64,000 bases of DNA, from positions 124,001-188,000 of the forward strand of contig JASSUH010000001.1 in NCBI GenBank assembly GCA_031963445.1, read 5' to 3'. The notes under the pieces were generated by a model that saw only the letters and a list, made by a program, of their open reading frames with translations, ran no database searches and was not told the DNA's origin. The position numbers were made by a program, and so were the translations under genes. Below, piece by piece: positions 43,919 to 53,754 of the stretch (positions are counted from its first letter, which is position 1; each line of letters starts with the position of its first letter). This DNA comes from JASSUD01 sp031963445 (GTDB taxonomy: Bacteria; Pseudomonadota; Gammaproteobacteria; Burkholderiales; Burkholderiaceae).

Positions 43919-46186
43919 TCAGTTCGCTAATTTAAGAAAAAAAATTGAGATCTGCGCCCCACTTGAGTTTTCGTTATCCGTTTTAGCACGATTACGGATA
44001 TCAATTTTAGCCCCGTGTTCATCAACAATTTTTTTCACCATCGCAAGCCCTAAGCCAGTGCCTTTTATTTTAGTCGTCACATACGGTTCAAAAGCACGGG
44101 CCAATACACCTGCAGCGAACCCAGGGCCATTATCAGAAATGGTTAATCGCACCGCAAGGCGCGAAGCGCCATCTTGCGTATCAGAATTGCCGTATTCTAC
44201 TGTCTTCGTCTCAACCAACACGCGCGCAACCTCAGTTTGAGCGATAGCATCTTGAGCATTTTGCAATAAGTTATGAATTAGCTGACGCAACTGCGTAGCG
44301 TCACCATAAATTTTGGGTAACGGGGCCAGATCTAATTGAATGATGCCTTTATTATCTTCCACCCCATACAGCGTCATCACTTCATAAATCAAATCATTCA
44401 GCTGCAAACTCTGTAAGACGGCGGGCGGCGTGCGAGCATAGTCACGAAAATCATTGACCATGCGCTGCATCGCCGCTACCTGATTAATAATCGTCGTGGT
44501 GCCTCGTTTGAGTACCGCCGCATCTTCTGGGGCGAGCTTATCGCTTAATTTTATTTGCAGACGCTCAGTAGAAAGTTGAATCGGCGTGAGGGGATTTTTT
44601 ATTTCATGGGCCAGCCGACGCGCCACCTCGCCCCATGCGTGTGAGCGCTGCGCGGAAATAATATCTGAGATATCGTCAAACACCACCACATAACCCGCGG
44701 TAGTGACTTCCTCTTGAGCCTGCGCGGCAGCTAAATTTAAGCGCGTGCCTCGGACTAATAAAACAATCGTGTTATTTCCGTGCGGCACAGGAATTTCAAA
44801 TTGCTGCTGCCAATGGCCGCTATCTTCAACATCTGCACGGCTTGCAACATCTCGATCAGCAAAAGCATTACGTACCATCGTGGCAAATTCTGCTAGCCCA
44901 GGAATTTGTTCAAATGGGGTTTGCAAATACTCATGAAAACGCTGATTAAAAATCCGTTCTGCGCCCAGATTAGCCTCGGTTAACCTAAACTGCCGGTCAA
45001 ATACAAATACCCCCGCAGTAAGATTCGCCAAAATACTTTCCAGATACGCATTTGAATTTTCCAACGCAATTTGGTTGGTTTGCACTGCAGCACGGGCTTC
45101 GGCAAGCTGCCGAGTCATGGCATTGAACGATTGCGTCAAAAAGCCAAGTTCATCATTGGTTTTGCTTTCTCCCTTTGGCGTATAGTCACCGCGCGCGACC
45201 TCTTCAGTTCCGCGCGCTAATAAAAAGAGAGGTCGGGTTAATTGATTTCCTAAAGCAAACGCCAGCATCAGCGCAATAAAAGTCGCCAAGAAAAGCGCCA
45301 ACGTCAGGGTGCCGATATACATCTTGCGTAAACCCGTGCGACCCAGTGCTTTTTCTTGATAGTTTCTATAACCGCGCTGCACATCTTCCGCATCCCGCGC
45401 CAGCGCTTGTGGCACAGGCTGCGTCAACTGCAAAAAGCGCTCATGGTTTTGTAATGAGGTCGGGTAATTGGTTGGGATAGGAACAATGACCCGCAGCCAC
45501 AATTCATCGTTACCTTCAACTGTTTTGCTTTCAATCGCCGTATACCCTAACTGCTGACGTGCTTGACGCAGCATTAAAGAACTCGGTAAATCGTCTGGTA
45601 AAAGCGTCTCAAAATTAGAGGAGGCTTGAGCCAACACGGTGCCATTGGGCGCCACAATGATGGTGTTGGATAAATTGAATTGATCACGCAAACGCGATAG
45701 GAGAAGCGGTGCGTTGGTGGTGTTGGTATTCGTTAGTTGCTCAGCTACTACACGGCCTTTATTGCGTAAATCAGTCAGCGCACCATCCAGTATCCCGCGC
45801 CCAAGATTCAAGCCTGATTCAAGGGCAGTCTCAACGTTAACGTCAAACCATGATTCAATACTGCGCGAGGCAAACTGCAACGAGACCAAATAAATAACAC
45901 TGCCCGGCAGCACGCCAACTAAAGCAAAAAACACCGCTAGCTTAGCTAACAAGCGAGTGCCGAATTTACCTCCTCGAAGCCGCACGGCGATAATGGCGAT
46001 CAGACTTCCAACCGTCAGCAAGAACACTGCGGCCATCGCCACATTGGCCGCGTATAACCACGAGTAGTAGCGCTCTAAAAAATCCGTATTCGCATTGGCG
46101 AGTGCTAACGCACCCAGTAAGAGCAGCGCCGTGATCGCCACTAACGTAGAGACCACACGGATCATTAACCGAGTTTTACCGTGCAT
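43919..46186 (-). CDS. NtrY-like membrane histidine kinase
   Basis: About 755 residues from the ATG at 46186; the frame is open to a TTG at 46228 and another ATG exists at 46165, and no start has a good SD. Layout: three N-terminal helices, a periplasmic/sensor region, a fourth helix near 300, HAMP (RPLFLLARGTEEVARGDY), PAS (SNAYLESILANLTAGVFVFD), then the kinase with ARRLAHEIKNPLTPIQLSTE and GTGLGLAMVKKIVDEHGAKI. It forms a two-component pair with the short NtrX-like regulator. Confidence 0.9.
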   Translation of the reverse strand: MHGKTRLMIRVVSTLVAITALLLLGALALANANTDFLERYYSWLYAANVAMAAVFLLTVGSLIAIIAVRLRGGKFGTRLLAKLAVFFALVGVLPGSVIYLVSLQFASRSIESWFDVNVETALESGLNLGRGILDGALTDLRNKGRVVAEQLTNTNTTNAPLLLSRLRDQFNLSNTIIVAPNGTVLAQASSNFETLLPDDLPSSLMLRQARQQLGYTAIESKTVEGNDELWLRVIVPIPTNYPTSLQNHERFLQLTQPVPQALARDAEDVQRGYRNYQEKALGRTGLRKMYIGTLTLALFLATFIALMLAFALGNQLTRPLFLLARGTEEVARGDYTPKGESKTNDELGFLTQSFNAMTRQLAEARAAVQTNQIALENSNAYLESILANLTAGVFVFDRQFRLTEANLGAERIFNQRFHEYLQTPFEQIPGLAEFATMVRNAFADRDVASRADVEDSGHWQQQFEIPVPHGNNTIVLLVRGTRLNLAAAQAQEEVTTAGYVVVFDDISDIISAQRSHAWGEVARRLAHEIKNPLTPIQLSTERLQIKLSDKLAPEDAAVLKRGTTTIINQVAAMQRMVNDFRDYARTPPAVLQSLQLNDLIYEVMTLYGVEDNKGIIQLDLAPLPKIYGDATQLRQLIHNLLQNAQDAIAQTEVARVLVETKTVEYGNSDTQDGASRLAVRLTISDNGPGFAAGVLARAFEPYVTTKIKGTGLGLAMVKKIVDEHGAKIDIRNRAKTDNENSSGAQISIFFLKLAN

Positions 46187-46877
46187 ATTGGCTTGCTGTA
46201 AAAGTGAAATGCTTCCAATCTGACGCAAGATTCCAATCGCGGTTATTCACTGCATTAATTTGAAATGGTTTAGGCATCAACGCTGTATTAAGGTGCATGC
46301 GTACTGAGGCGGTATATGTTTTACCAGGAGTAAGCTCGCCAGCATCAATCACATGCCAAGCCGTTACATGCTTAATCACCGCCAACGCATCGCTAAGCGA
46401 TGAAAAACCCAACTGTAGACCACCGCTTGAAATGCGATATTGTCGTGTCAAAGGCTGATATGAAAGGCGAATATTTTGTGCACGGCTAACGGTTTCTTCA
46501 TCAAACCAATACCAACGCGGCCGCGTCAAAATAAATTCAGTGGTAAAGCATAAGGCGATACCTTTATTAATCGCTTCTTCAAGGCTGCTATTTAATTCAA
46601 AAGCAAATAACGTCTCAAGCTGCCAGCCACCGCGAGCATCAGCCGCCAGCGAAGCACGCTGCACGGCAATATCCTCGGCGTGCGCTGGTATAACCATGCC
46701 CAAAGCTGCAATCAGGCAGATTAAAGCGCATAGCACTTTTCTAGCATACTGTGCCACTCGCACTCCGCCGCGCAGGCAGCACCCAAGCACCCTTTGTAAA
46801 AAAGGGAAACCTAACGCCGCTGCAAGGGTTATGCAGAGGTTCTTTAGTCGTCTCAAAGAAGGATGAAAAAAGGTCAC
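46176..46877 (-). CDS. DUF4390 exported protein
   Basis: Up to 233 residues from a GTG at 46877 that overlaps the rsmB stop (GTGA). The DUF4390 domain starts around residue 68 (EDIAVQRASLAADARGGWQL). The first 40 residues are partly encoded by a B-type element (about 46785-46843). A second GTG at 46757 has GGAG upstream and gives a normal signal peptide (VLCALICLIAALGMVIPAHA). I favour that inner start in practice, with 193 residues, but cannot decide. Function of the family is unknown; it always lies between rsmB and ntrY in this group. Confidence 0.8.
   Translation of the reverse strand: MTFFHPSLRRLKNLCITLAAALGFPFLQRVLGCCLRGGVRVAQYARKVLCALICLIAALGMVIPAHAEDIAVQRASLAADARGGWQLETLFAFELNSSLEEAINKGIALCFTTEFILTRPRWYWFDEETVSRAQNIRLSYQPLTRQYRISSGGLQLGFSSLSDALAVIKHVTAWHVIDAGELTPGKTYTASVRMHLNTALMPKPFQINAVNNRDWNLASDWKHFTFTASQYAR
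46785..46843. mobile_element. B-family element (copy B9) in the 5' end of the DUF4390 gene
   Basis: Right end GTTATGCAGAGGTTCT followed by TTA is a good match to B termini; the left end (CACCCTTTGTAAAAAAGGG) is degenerate. It lies between the rsmB stop and the DUF4390 signal peptide and is open in frame with the gene. Confidence 0.65.
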
Positions 46878-48217
46878 GGCTTACGAAAAAGTGCGTAAAA
46901 AAATCCGTCATGGTCGGTGCGCAATCCATCATCACTGGTGGTTTGCGCAGGAAGTAATTGGCCAGGGGCCTCCAGTCGTTGCGCTTGGTGAGTGCTGGCA
47001 AACCATTGCGCTTGTTGTTCGTTTTCTTGCGGAAAAATTGAGCAAGTCACATAGAGCAATTGGCCACCTGGTTTAAGCACTTTCCACAACCCGGTCAAAA
47101 TACGACGCTGCTCAACTTTAAGCGCATCCAGATCAGTAGCGCGCTTTAGCCAACGAATATCTGGGTGACGCCGCACAATACCCGAAGCCGAACATGGCAC
47201 ATCGGCTAGTACTCGATCAAATGGCTGACCGTCCCACCAAGAATCAGGCGCGCCAGCATCACCAATATCTACCTTAGCACTCAGCGCTAAACGCTTTAAA
47301 TTCTCATTGATGCGTGCTGCACGTGTAGGGTTTTCTTCAAGCGCCACCAAATCAAGGTCAGCTAATTCAAGCAAATGGCTGGTTTTGCCACCGGGTGCCG
47401 CACAGGCATCTAACACTCGCATGCCATTTTCGACATTCATTAAAAATGCCGCTCGCTGCGCGCCCTCATCTTGCACCGATACCATACCCTGCGCAAAACC
47501 TGGCAGCTGCTCCACGGGCATTGGTGACGCTAATTGCACAGCACTCTTGCCGGTCGCAAATGCCGAAATATTTGCCTCTTTTAATTGCTCTAAATAGTCG
47601 ATCACTGTTACACGTCGGCAGTTCACGCGCAGCGTCATCGGCGGCGGCACATTGCCTGCGCTCAGAATAGCTTGCCAGGCATTAGGCCAAGCCTTTTGCA
47701 CAGCGTCAATCCACCAGCGCGGATAGTTCCAACGGGCGACCGGATCACGTTTAACTTTTTCCAAACAATCTGAGCGCGTACGTAAAAATTTACGCAGTAA
47801 CGCGTTGACAAATCCTTTGGCATACGACACTTCACGCCGCGCATTCACTGCACGCACTGCCTGGTCGACAATGGTAAATGGGGTGTAAGCCGCGCTCTCT
47901 TCCGGTTCAATTAAAAGCGCAAAGGCGCAGGCGAGCAAATTGGCAACTTGCGGTACAGGGGGTTTAGTACTTAGCAGTGCCACTAGCGCATCGGCGGTGC
48001 CTAATGCGCGCAACGTGCGATAAGCAATATCTTGTATCGCACCACGCGCTGCAGGTTCTTTGACTGTGCTAAAGAGCGAGCTCAATACAGCAGGCAACGC
48101 TCGGCCAGCGCGTACCGCCCCTATTGCATAGGCAGCCCCATCAAGGGCAAACGCAAGCGATGTGACAGGCTGAGAGATTAAGCGCTCTCCAGCTGGCATA
48201 GAGGTTGATTTATCCAT
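46874..48217 (-). CDS. rsmB: 16S rRNA m5C967 methyltransferase RsmB
   Basis: 447 residues from the ATG at 48217, with AGGAG 5 bp upstream; the longer frame uses only GTG. An N-terminal NusB-like RNA-binding domain (about 20-150) is followed by the methyltransferase with VLDACAAPGGKTSHLLEL, catalytic DVPCSASG and VTCSIFPQEN. It methylates C967 of 16S rRNA. Confidence 0.95.
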   Translation of the reverse strand: MDKSTSMPAGERLISQPVTSLAFALDGAAYAIGAVRAGRALPAVLSSLFSTVKEPAARGAIQDIAYRTLRALGTADALVALLSTKPPVPQVANLLACAFALLIEPEESAAYTPFTIVDQAVRAVNARREVSYAKGFVNALLRKFLRTRSDCLEKVKRDPVARWNYPRWWIDAVQKAWPNAWQAILSAGNVPPPMTLRVNCRRVTVIDYLEQLKEANISAFATGKSAVQLASPMPVEQLPGFAQGMVSVQDEGAQRAAFLMNVENGMRVLDACAAPGGKTSHLLELADLDLVALEENPTRAARINENLKRLALSAKVDIGDAGAPDSWWDGQPFDRVLADVPCSASGIVRRHPDIRWLKRATDLDALKVEQRRILTGLWKVLKPGGQLLYVTCSIFPQENEQQAQWFASTHQAQRLEAPGQLLPAQTTSDDGLRTDHDGFFYALFRKP

Positions 48218-48300
48218 GCCGCTCCTGAATGCTAAGTGCACTTTTTTTATCTCGTTGGGAATAGCGATATCGGCTGTTAGTCATTTTAAAAAAAGCGATT

Positions 48301-49176
48301 TTAAAAGAAGCGTTGAGCGCTATTAGTAGGGTTTGAACGCGCCATTTCCATTAGACGCGCAATACGCTCTTCTGTTGCAGGATGGGTAGAAAAAAGATTC
48401 GCCAGCGTGCTCGCTGAAAGTGGATTCATAATCATCATCTGCGCGGTTTCTGGATGAGCTTCAGCAGCGGCAAAAGGAACATTGGCTGAGTAGCGATGAA
48501 TTTTATCTAGCGCTGTAGCCAATGCTTGCGGATCACCCGATATTTCAGCACCGCCACGATCTGCTTCAAATTCACGAGCGCGCGAAATGGCCATTTGAAT
48601 CAATGACGCGGCTATCGGAGCCAGAATAGCAACGGCAATTCTGGCGATTGGATTGGTAGGGTTGCCCTCTTCATCACGTCCACTAAAAAACATTGCAAAA
48701 TTCGCCAGCGCAGAAATCGCACCCGCCATCGTCGCGGAAATCGTCGAAAGTAGAATATCTCTATGTTTGACATGCGCCAATTCATGCGCCATCACGCCGC
48801 GCAGCTCACGTTCAGAGAGCACACGCAAAATGCCAGTTGTCGCGGCCACTGCAGCATGCTCTGGATTACGTCCAGTAGCAAACGCATTCGGTGCTGCTTC
48901 ATCAATCAAATAGACACGTGGCATAGGCAGATCGGCACGCTTGGCTAGCTCCTGCACCATGGCATAAAACTGCGGCGCAGTTGCCATATCCACCTCCTGC
49001 GCCTGATACATGCGCAGCACCATCGAATCAGAAAACCAATATGAAAAAAAATTCATCCCGCATGCCAACAGCAGCGCGATGATCATCCCCTGACGCCCGC
49101 CGATCAAGCCACCTACTACAATAAATAAGGCTGTAATCGCGGCCATTAATAGAGTTGTCTTGAACCAATTAAACAT
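48301..49176 (-). CDS. htpX: Membrane protease HtpX
   Basis: 291 residues: two N-terminal helices, zinc motif AHELAHVKHRD, two further helices, and the third ligand in REFEADRGGAEISGDP. HtpX is an M48 metalloprotease that degrades misfolded inner-membrane proteins, with FtsH. Full length. Confidence 0.95.
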   Translation of the reverse strand: MFNWFKTTLLMAAITALFIVVGGLIGGRQGMIIALLLACGMNFFSYWFSDSMVLRMYQAQEVDMATAPQFYAMVQELAKRADLPMPRVYLIDEAAPNAFATGRNPEHAAVAATTGILRVLSERELRGVMAHELAHVKHRDILLSTISATMAGAISALANFAMFFSGRDEEGNPTNPIARIAVAILAPIAASLIQMAISRAREFEADRGGAEISGDPQALATALDKIHRYSANVPFAAAEAHPETAQMMIMNPLSASTLANLFSTHPATEERIARLMEMARSNPTNSAQRFF

Positions 49177-49293
49177 AAGACACGCTCCTCAATTGAGCTT
49201 TGAAATTGACCATAAATTACTCCCTTTACATATCACACAATATGTAAAAGCTATGGTTCATTTAGTGTTTTTCAAGAGAATTTTTATTTGCGG

Positions 49294-49343
49294 GCAAGGC
49301 AACGCTAGGAAAGCCTAAACAGGCTATTAGAACTTGTTTAGGG
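49294..49343. repeat. C-family fragments between htpX and fmt
   Basis: GGAAAGCCTAAACAGGCT (a C right end) is followed by GAACTTGTTTAGGGTT (a C left end), back to back. The fmt stop TAA lies in the last bases. Remnants of one or two elements. Confidence 0.6.
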
Positions 49344-50312
49344 TTAATCAAAATGCTGACCTGCACTTATAGTAAATCCCGCTAGCAGTTCACGTGTAGC
49401 CAGTCTTTTGCCGCCCGGCTTTTGCCACAGTGTAATGCATAAAGCACCCTCACCGCAGGCCACCGTAACACCTTCTGGCTGCACTTTAAGAATCTCGCCA
49501 GGCGTGGCCGAGGTTTGTATTTTTAGTGGATGCGCGGCCCATATTTTGAATTCAGTCCCATTTAAACTGCAGCGACTACCTGGGAAAGGATCAAAGGCCC
49601 GTATCCGTTGCGCTAAGATTTCTGCAGGACATTTCCAGTCAAGTAGGGCTTCTTGTTTGTCGAGCTTATGGGCATAAGTCACGCCTATCGAAGCTTGTGC
49701 GGTACCGGGCGAACTGCCCTCGCGTGCGAGCAAATGTAGTTTTTCTACCATTAACTGCGCACCTAACCCAGACAACTTATCGTGCAGTGTTGCGGCAGTA
49801 TCCAATGGCTCAATAGGCAACCTCGCGCTGCTCAACATTGGCCCGGTATCCAAACCCGCATCCATCTGTATCAACGTAATGCCCGTTTGTGTATCCCCTG
49901 CTTCAAGCGCGCGTTGAATAGGTGCAGCACCGCGCCAGCGTGGCAGTAATGACGCATGAATATTAATGCAGCCGTAGCGAGGGATTTCGAGTACTTCTTG
50001 CGGTAACAACAAACCATACGCCACCACCACCATCACATCATGCGGCGTCGCACGCAACTGCTCCAACGCAGTGACAGCTTCAGTAGAAAATTTTCCGTTA
50101 CGGCGCAAAGAAATAGGTTGAGCGATTGGCAAATCATGCTCAAGAGCGAACTGCTTAACTGGGCTTGCTGTTAATTGCAGCTTTCGCCCTGCAGGGCGAT
50201 CTGGCTGTGTCAAAACCAGTGGAATTGAAAAACCCGCTGCGTGAATTGCCTCAAGTGCTACCGCCGCAAACTGCGGGGTACCAGCAAAAATTACGCGTAA
50301 CGGGGAAGCCAT
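49344..50312 (-). CDS. fmt: Methionyl-tRNA formyltransferase
   Basis: 322 residues; N-terminus LRVIFAGTPQFAAVALEAI, the catalytic region INIHASLLPRWRGAAPIQ (Asn-His) and the tetrahydrofolate-site ITLIQMDAGLDTG. It formylates initiator Met-tRNA. The usual partner def (deformylase) is not adjacent, so it must be elsewhere. Confidence 0.96.
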   Translation of the reverse strand: MASPLRVIFAGTPQFAAVALEAIHAAGFSIPLVLTQPDRPAGRKLQLTASPVKQFALEHDLPIAQPISLRRNGKFSTEAVTALEQLRATPHDVMVVVAYGLLLPQEVLEIPRYGCINIHASLLPRWRGAAPIQRALEAGDTQTGITLIQMDAGLDTGPMLSSARLPIEPLDTAATLHDKLSGLGAQLMVEKLHLLAREGSSPGTAQASIGVTYAHKLDKQEALLDWKCPAEILAQRIRAFDPFPGSRCSLNGTEFKIWAAHPLKIQTSATPGEILKVQPEGVTVACGEGALCITLWQKPGGKRLATRELLAGFTISAGQHFD

Positions 50313-50360
50313 AACGATTCCTTATTTCTAGCCCTGCAAAAGGGCCAGTATTAATTTTTT

Positions 50361-50466
50361 AGCCTGTTCAACACAAAGAAGAGAGGGTTTGGAGGTGATT
50401 GGTGTGCTTGTTGGGGTGACGAAGGAACCCCAACACAACCCACTTTTGAAGATCGTGAACAGGCTC
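50361..50466. mobile_element. A-family element (copy A7), one arm
   Basis: Left end AGCCTGTTCA after TT, one arm gttggggtgacgaaggaacc, right end GATCGTGAACAGGCTC followed by TTA. It lies between fmt and orn. Confidence 0.75.
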
Positions 50467-50487
50467 TTAGGAAATGATAAGCAAGTT

Positions 50488-51105
50488 CTAAAGTGGTGCT
50501 ATAGCGCTCTGCGTAGTGTCTAAAGGCGAGCGGATAAAATGCTCGCGGTAATATTTCAATTCATCAATCGACTCGTAAATATCAGCTAGCGCCGTATGCA
50601 ACTGGCGCTTTTGAAAGCCCCGATAAAGTGCTGGCTGCCAGCGACGGCACAGTTCTTTTAGCGTACTGACGTCGAGGTTGCGGTAATGAAACATCGCTTC
50701 TAGCTGCGGCATCCAGCGCACCATAAAGCGCCGATCCTGACAAATTGAATTGCCACACATTGGTGATTTACCAGCTGGTACATATTGAAGTAAAAATTCT
50801 TGCAGCTGAGAAACCGCTTGCGCTTCATCTATTGTCGAGGCACGCACTTTTTCAATCAAACCAGAGCGGCTATGCATAGACTGGTTCCATTGATCCATGC
50901 CACTTAGCATTGCGTCAGATTGATGAATGGCTAGCACAGGCCCTTCTACCATGACCTCGAGATTAGAATCCGTCACCACCACCGCAACTTCAAGAATACG
51001 ATCTGTATCAGGCTTCAAGCCTGTCATTTCCATATCCAACCAAATTAAGTTGCTTTCGCTGCAAGCGAGATGGGTGGTGGAGGAAACCAAAGTAGATTCA
51101 GTCAT
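50488..51105 (-). CDS. orn: Oligoribonuclease
   Basis: 205 residues from the ATG at 51105; an upstream TTG at 51123 is less likely. DEDDh exonuclease: LIWLDMEMTGL (first Asp and Glu), CGNSICQDRRFM and HTALADIYESIDEL with the final His and Asp. Degrades 2-5-mer RNAs and pGpG to mononucleotides. Neither start has a clear ribosome site. Confidence 0.94.
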   Translation of the reverse strand: MTESTLVSSTTHLACSESNLIWLDMEMTGLKPDTDRILEVAVVVTDSNLEVMVEGPVLAIHQSDAMLSGMDQWNQSMHSRSGLIEKVRASTIDEAQAVSQLQEFLLQYVPAGKSPMCGNSICQDRRFMVRWMPQLEAMFHYRNLDVSTLKELCRRWQPALYRGFQKRQLHTALADIYESIDELKYYREHFIRSPLDTTQSAIAPL

Positions 51106-51151
51106 GCAAAAACTTTTGTGCAAAAAAATTAGGTAGAGATAAAAAAATTAA

Positions 51152-52207
51152 TTAACGCAGCACAATCTGAGCATCATCTTCATTACGGGAGCGAATCGTG
51201 CCAATCTGCCACGCTTTCTCTCCCTGTTCTGCGAGATAAGCAAGGGTTGCATCAACATCGGCAGGGGCCACTACTAACGCCATCCCTATGCCGCAATTAA
51301 ACACACGATGCATTTCATCTTGGGCAATCCTGCCTTGCTCTTGCAACCATTTAAAGAGCGGCGGCAAAGGCCATGCTTGCGTGTTGATTTCGACGCTAAC
51401 CGTTTTTGGCAACATACGCGGGATGTTTTCAATCAAGCCACCACCGGTAATATGAGCAAGCCCTTTTAAAGCGACACGTTGACGCAACGCAAGTAAGTTT
51501 TTCACATAAATACGAGTGGGCGCCATCAATGCGTCAGCCAGCGAGCGGCCATCCACATCCGCATTCATATCAGGTTTAACTTGCTCAAGAATTTTGCGTA
51601 CTAAGGAGTAGCCGTTTGAATGAATGCCACTTGAAGCTAAGCCAAGTACAACGTCATCCGCTTGAATCGTGCTGCCATCGATAATTTCGCTTTTTTCGAC
51701 TGCACCGACAGAAAACCCAGCCAGATCATATTCGCCATTCGCATACATGCCCGGCATTTCAGCTGTTTCTCCACCAATCAACGCACAACCAGCTAGCTCA
51801 CAACCTGTTGCAATGCCGCCGATGACCGCCGTGGCCGTATCAAGATGCAGCTTACCGCAGGCGAAATAGTCAAGGAAAAAGAGCGGCTCAGCCCCTTGCG
51901 TCAGAATGTCATTCACGCACATGGCGACCAGATCTTGGCCGATCGTGTCGTGTCGATTCAGTTCAAAAGCTAGCTTAAGCTTGGTGCCAACCCCATCGGT
52001 ACCTGATACAAGCACTGGCTCACGATAGTTTTTAGGCACCTCGAACAACGCGCCAAAACCACCAATGCCAGCGAGCAAGCCACTGCGTCGCGTGCGTTGC
52101 GCAAGAGGCTTAATGCGCTCAACAAGACGGTACCCCGCCTCGATATCAACACCAGCCTCTTGATATGACAGGCCACCCTCATTACCAGCAGAAGTCGGAA
52201 GATTCAT
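51152..52207 (-). CDS. purM: Phosphoribosylformylglycinamidine cyclo-ligase
   Basis: 351 residues of the AIR synthetase family: VSGTDGVGTKLKLAF, LDYFACGKLHLD, IGGETAEMPGMY and LAHITGGGLIENIPRML. Fifth step of purine synthesis. Divergent from the AI-2E permease gene, as in Burkholderia. Shows that de novo purine synthesis is at least partly kept. Confidence 0.96.
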   Translation of the reverse strand: MNLPTSAGNEGGLSYQEAGVDIEAGYRLVERIKPLAQRTRRSGLLAGIGGFGALFEVPKNYREPVLVSGTDGVGTKLKLAFELNRHDTIGQDLVAMCVNDILTQGAEPLFFLDYFACGKLHLDTATAVIGGIATGCELAGCALIGGETAEMPGMYANGEYDLAGFSVGAVEKSEIIDGSTIQADDVVLGLASSGIHSNGYSLVRKILEQVKPDMNADVDGRSLADALMAPTRIYVKNLLALRQRVALKGLAHITGGGLIENIPRMLPKTVSVEINTQAWPLPPLFKWLQEQGRIAQDEMHRVFNCGIGMALVVAPADVDATLAYLAEQGEKAWQIGTIRSRNEDDAQIVLR

Positions 52208-52423
52208 TGATTAAATAGAGAAAAGATTCAATAGAATGCCGATTTTAACTGATGCTAAGCTCGCCTAGGGAAATGCCGAGTAAATCGAGACAAAGAAAGA
52301 TTAGTATTCGCCGCAAGATAAGATGCCGCTGTCGGCTTATTTGCAACGTTTCATTTAATATTCGGTCTTTCCAAAAGAGAGCTAGACAGACATTAAAGAA
52401 CGGTAAATTTGTAGAGATAAAAC

Positions 52424-53560
52424 TTGAACACAACTCGACTTCGAGCAGCGAAAAACTTGAATAAAAGCACTAACCCTACCCCCTCTAATGCGGCAACCAG
52501 CAGTTGGCAAAGCTCGCCCAAGCATATTTTTTTATGGGGTGCACTCGCGCTCGTCCTGGGTCTTGTGCTGCGCGGCTTAGGTCCCGTACTCGCACCGTTC
52601 TTACTCAGCATCATCCTCGCTTATATCTTACAGCCCGGCGTTACCTGGCTGACTGACCATAAGGTACCGCGTGGCATTGCAGCGCTTTTAATGATGCTGA
52701 CGCTGCTTCTCGCGGTTCTTTTTATCGTGCTTTTTATTACGCTCGCCATTCAAAGTGAGGGGCCGCAGATACAAGCGCAGATGACGCAGCTTTTCGAGCA
52801 TTGGGAAAAAGCCTACGCGCCTCGTTTAGCGCGCTTTGGCATTCCATCAGATTTGAATTTGTTAAGCCTGCAAGATTTTGTCATGAAGCGCTTTGCTGGC
52901 AATACTGATACGTTGTTATCTGCCGCTTGGAGCTCCGTGCGCACTGGCAGCAATGTGATGATCACGTTGATTGGCAATGTGGTCATGGTGCCTTTGGTGC
53001 TTTACTACCTACTGTACGATTGGCATAAGCTGCTTAAACGCACCCGGACTTTAATTCCACGCCGTTGGCTAAAAAAAACTGTAACGCTGGCCAAAGAAGT
53101 CAATCAAATGCTGTCGCAATATCTGCGCGGACAGTTGCTGGTGATGCTTGTACTAGCTGCCTATTATTCAATTTGCTTATCGCTTGCTGGCTTTGAAATA
53201 TCCTTACCGCTTGGGATGTTCACTGGACTCGCTATCGTTATTCCGTATGTCGGTTATTGCATTGGCCTTACGTTTGCGCTGGGGATCGCGTTACTGCAAT
53301 TTGGCACGTGGTGGGCCATCACGGTCATTATCCTAATTTATGCAGTAGGTCAGGTATTGGAAAGCTCTTTTCTCACACCACAATTGGTGGGCGAACGCAT
53401 CGGCTTGCATCCACTCGCTGTTATCTTCGCGTTGCTGGCGTTCGGCCAGCTATTTGGTTTTTTTGGCATACTGATCGCGTTGCCAGCCAGCGCGATTTTA
53501 GTCATTGTGTTACGTGAATTGTGCCGTAAGTATTTGGCTAGCTCGCTGTATAAAAATTAA
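52424..53560 (+). CDS. AI-2E family permease
   Basis: 378 residues with eight predicted helices (for example RGLGPVLAPFLLSIILAYIL; FGQLFGFFGILIALPASAIL). The AI-2E (PerM/TqsA) family includes exporters and transporters of diverse substrates; the substrate here is unknown. The start is TTG at 52424 (AGAGAT upstream) or TTG at 52457. Its TAA stop (53558-53560) is the left flank of an A element. Confidence 0.88.
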   Translation: MNTTRLRAAKNLNKSTNPTPSNAATSSWQSSPKHIFLWGALALVLGLVLRGLGPVLAPFLLSIILAYILQPGVTWLTDHKVPRGIAALLMMLTLLLAVLFIVLFITLAIQSEGPQIQAQMTQLFEHWEKAYAPRLARFGIPSDLNLLSLQDFVMKRFAGNTDTLLSAAWSSVRTGSNVMITLIGNVVMVPLVLYYLLYDWHKLLKRTRTLIPRRWLKKTVTLAKEVNQMLSQYLRGQLLVMLVLAAYYSICLSLAGFEISLPLGMFTGLAIVIPYVGYCIGLTFALGIALLQFGTWWAITVIILIYAVGQVLESSFLTPQLVGERIGLHPLAVIFALLAFGQLFGFFGILIALPASAILVIVLRELCRKYLASSLYKN

Positions 53561-53658
53561 GAGCCTGTTCACGATCTCTAAGCAAAAGGCTTTGAGAGGC
53601 GCTTGGTAGGCATGTTGGGGTTCCTTCGTCACCCCAACCTACGACTTGTCTGCATGCG
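53561..53658. mobile_element. A-family element (copy A8), left half
   Basis: GAGCCTGTTCACGATCTC follows the AI-2E stop codon TAA, then ggtaggcatgttggggttcc and the first arm through cctacgac. The second arm is missing; the sequence passes into the hda upstream region. Confidence 0.8.
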
Positions 53659-53754
53659 TCGCACTCCTGATTTATTCAGCGCTTTCTAAAATTTGAATGA
53701 AAAATAGCCTTCAATTCGTGGTATTTTTATGCGTTTTCACCATCTATTCATACT

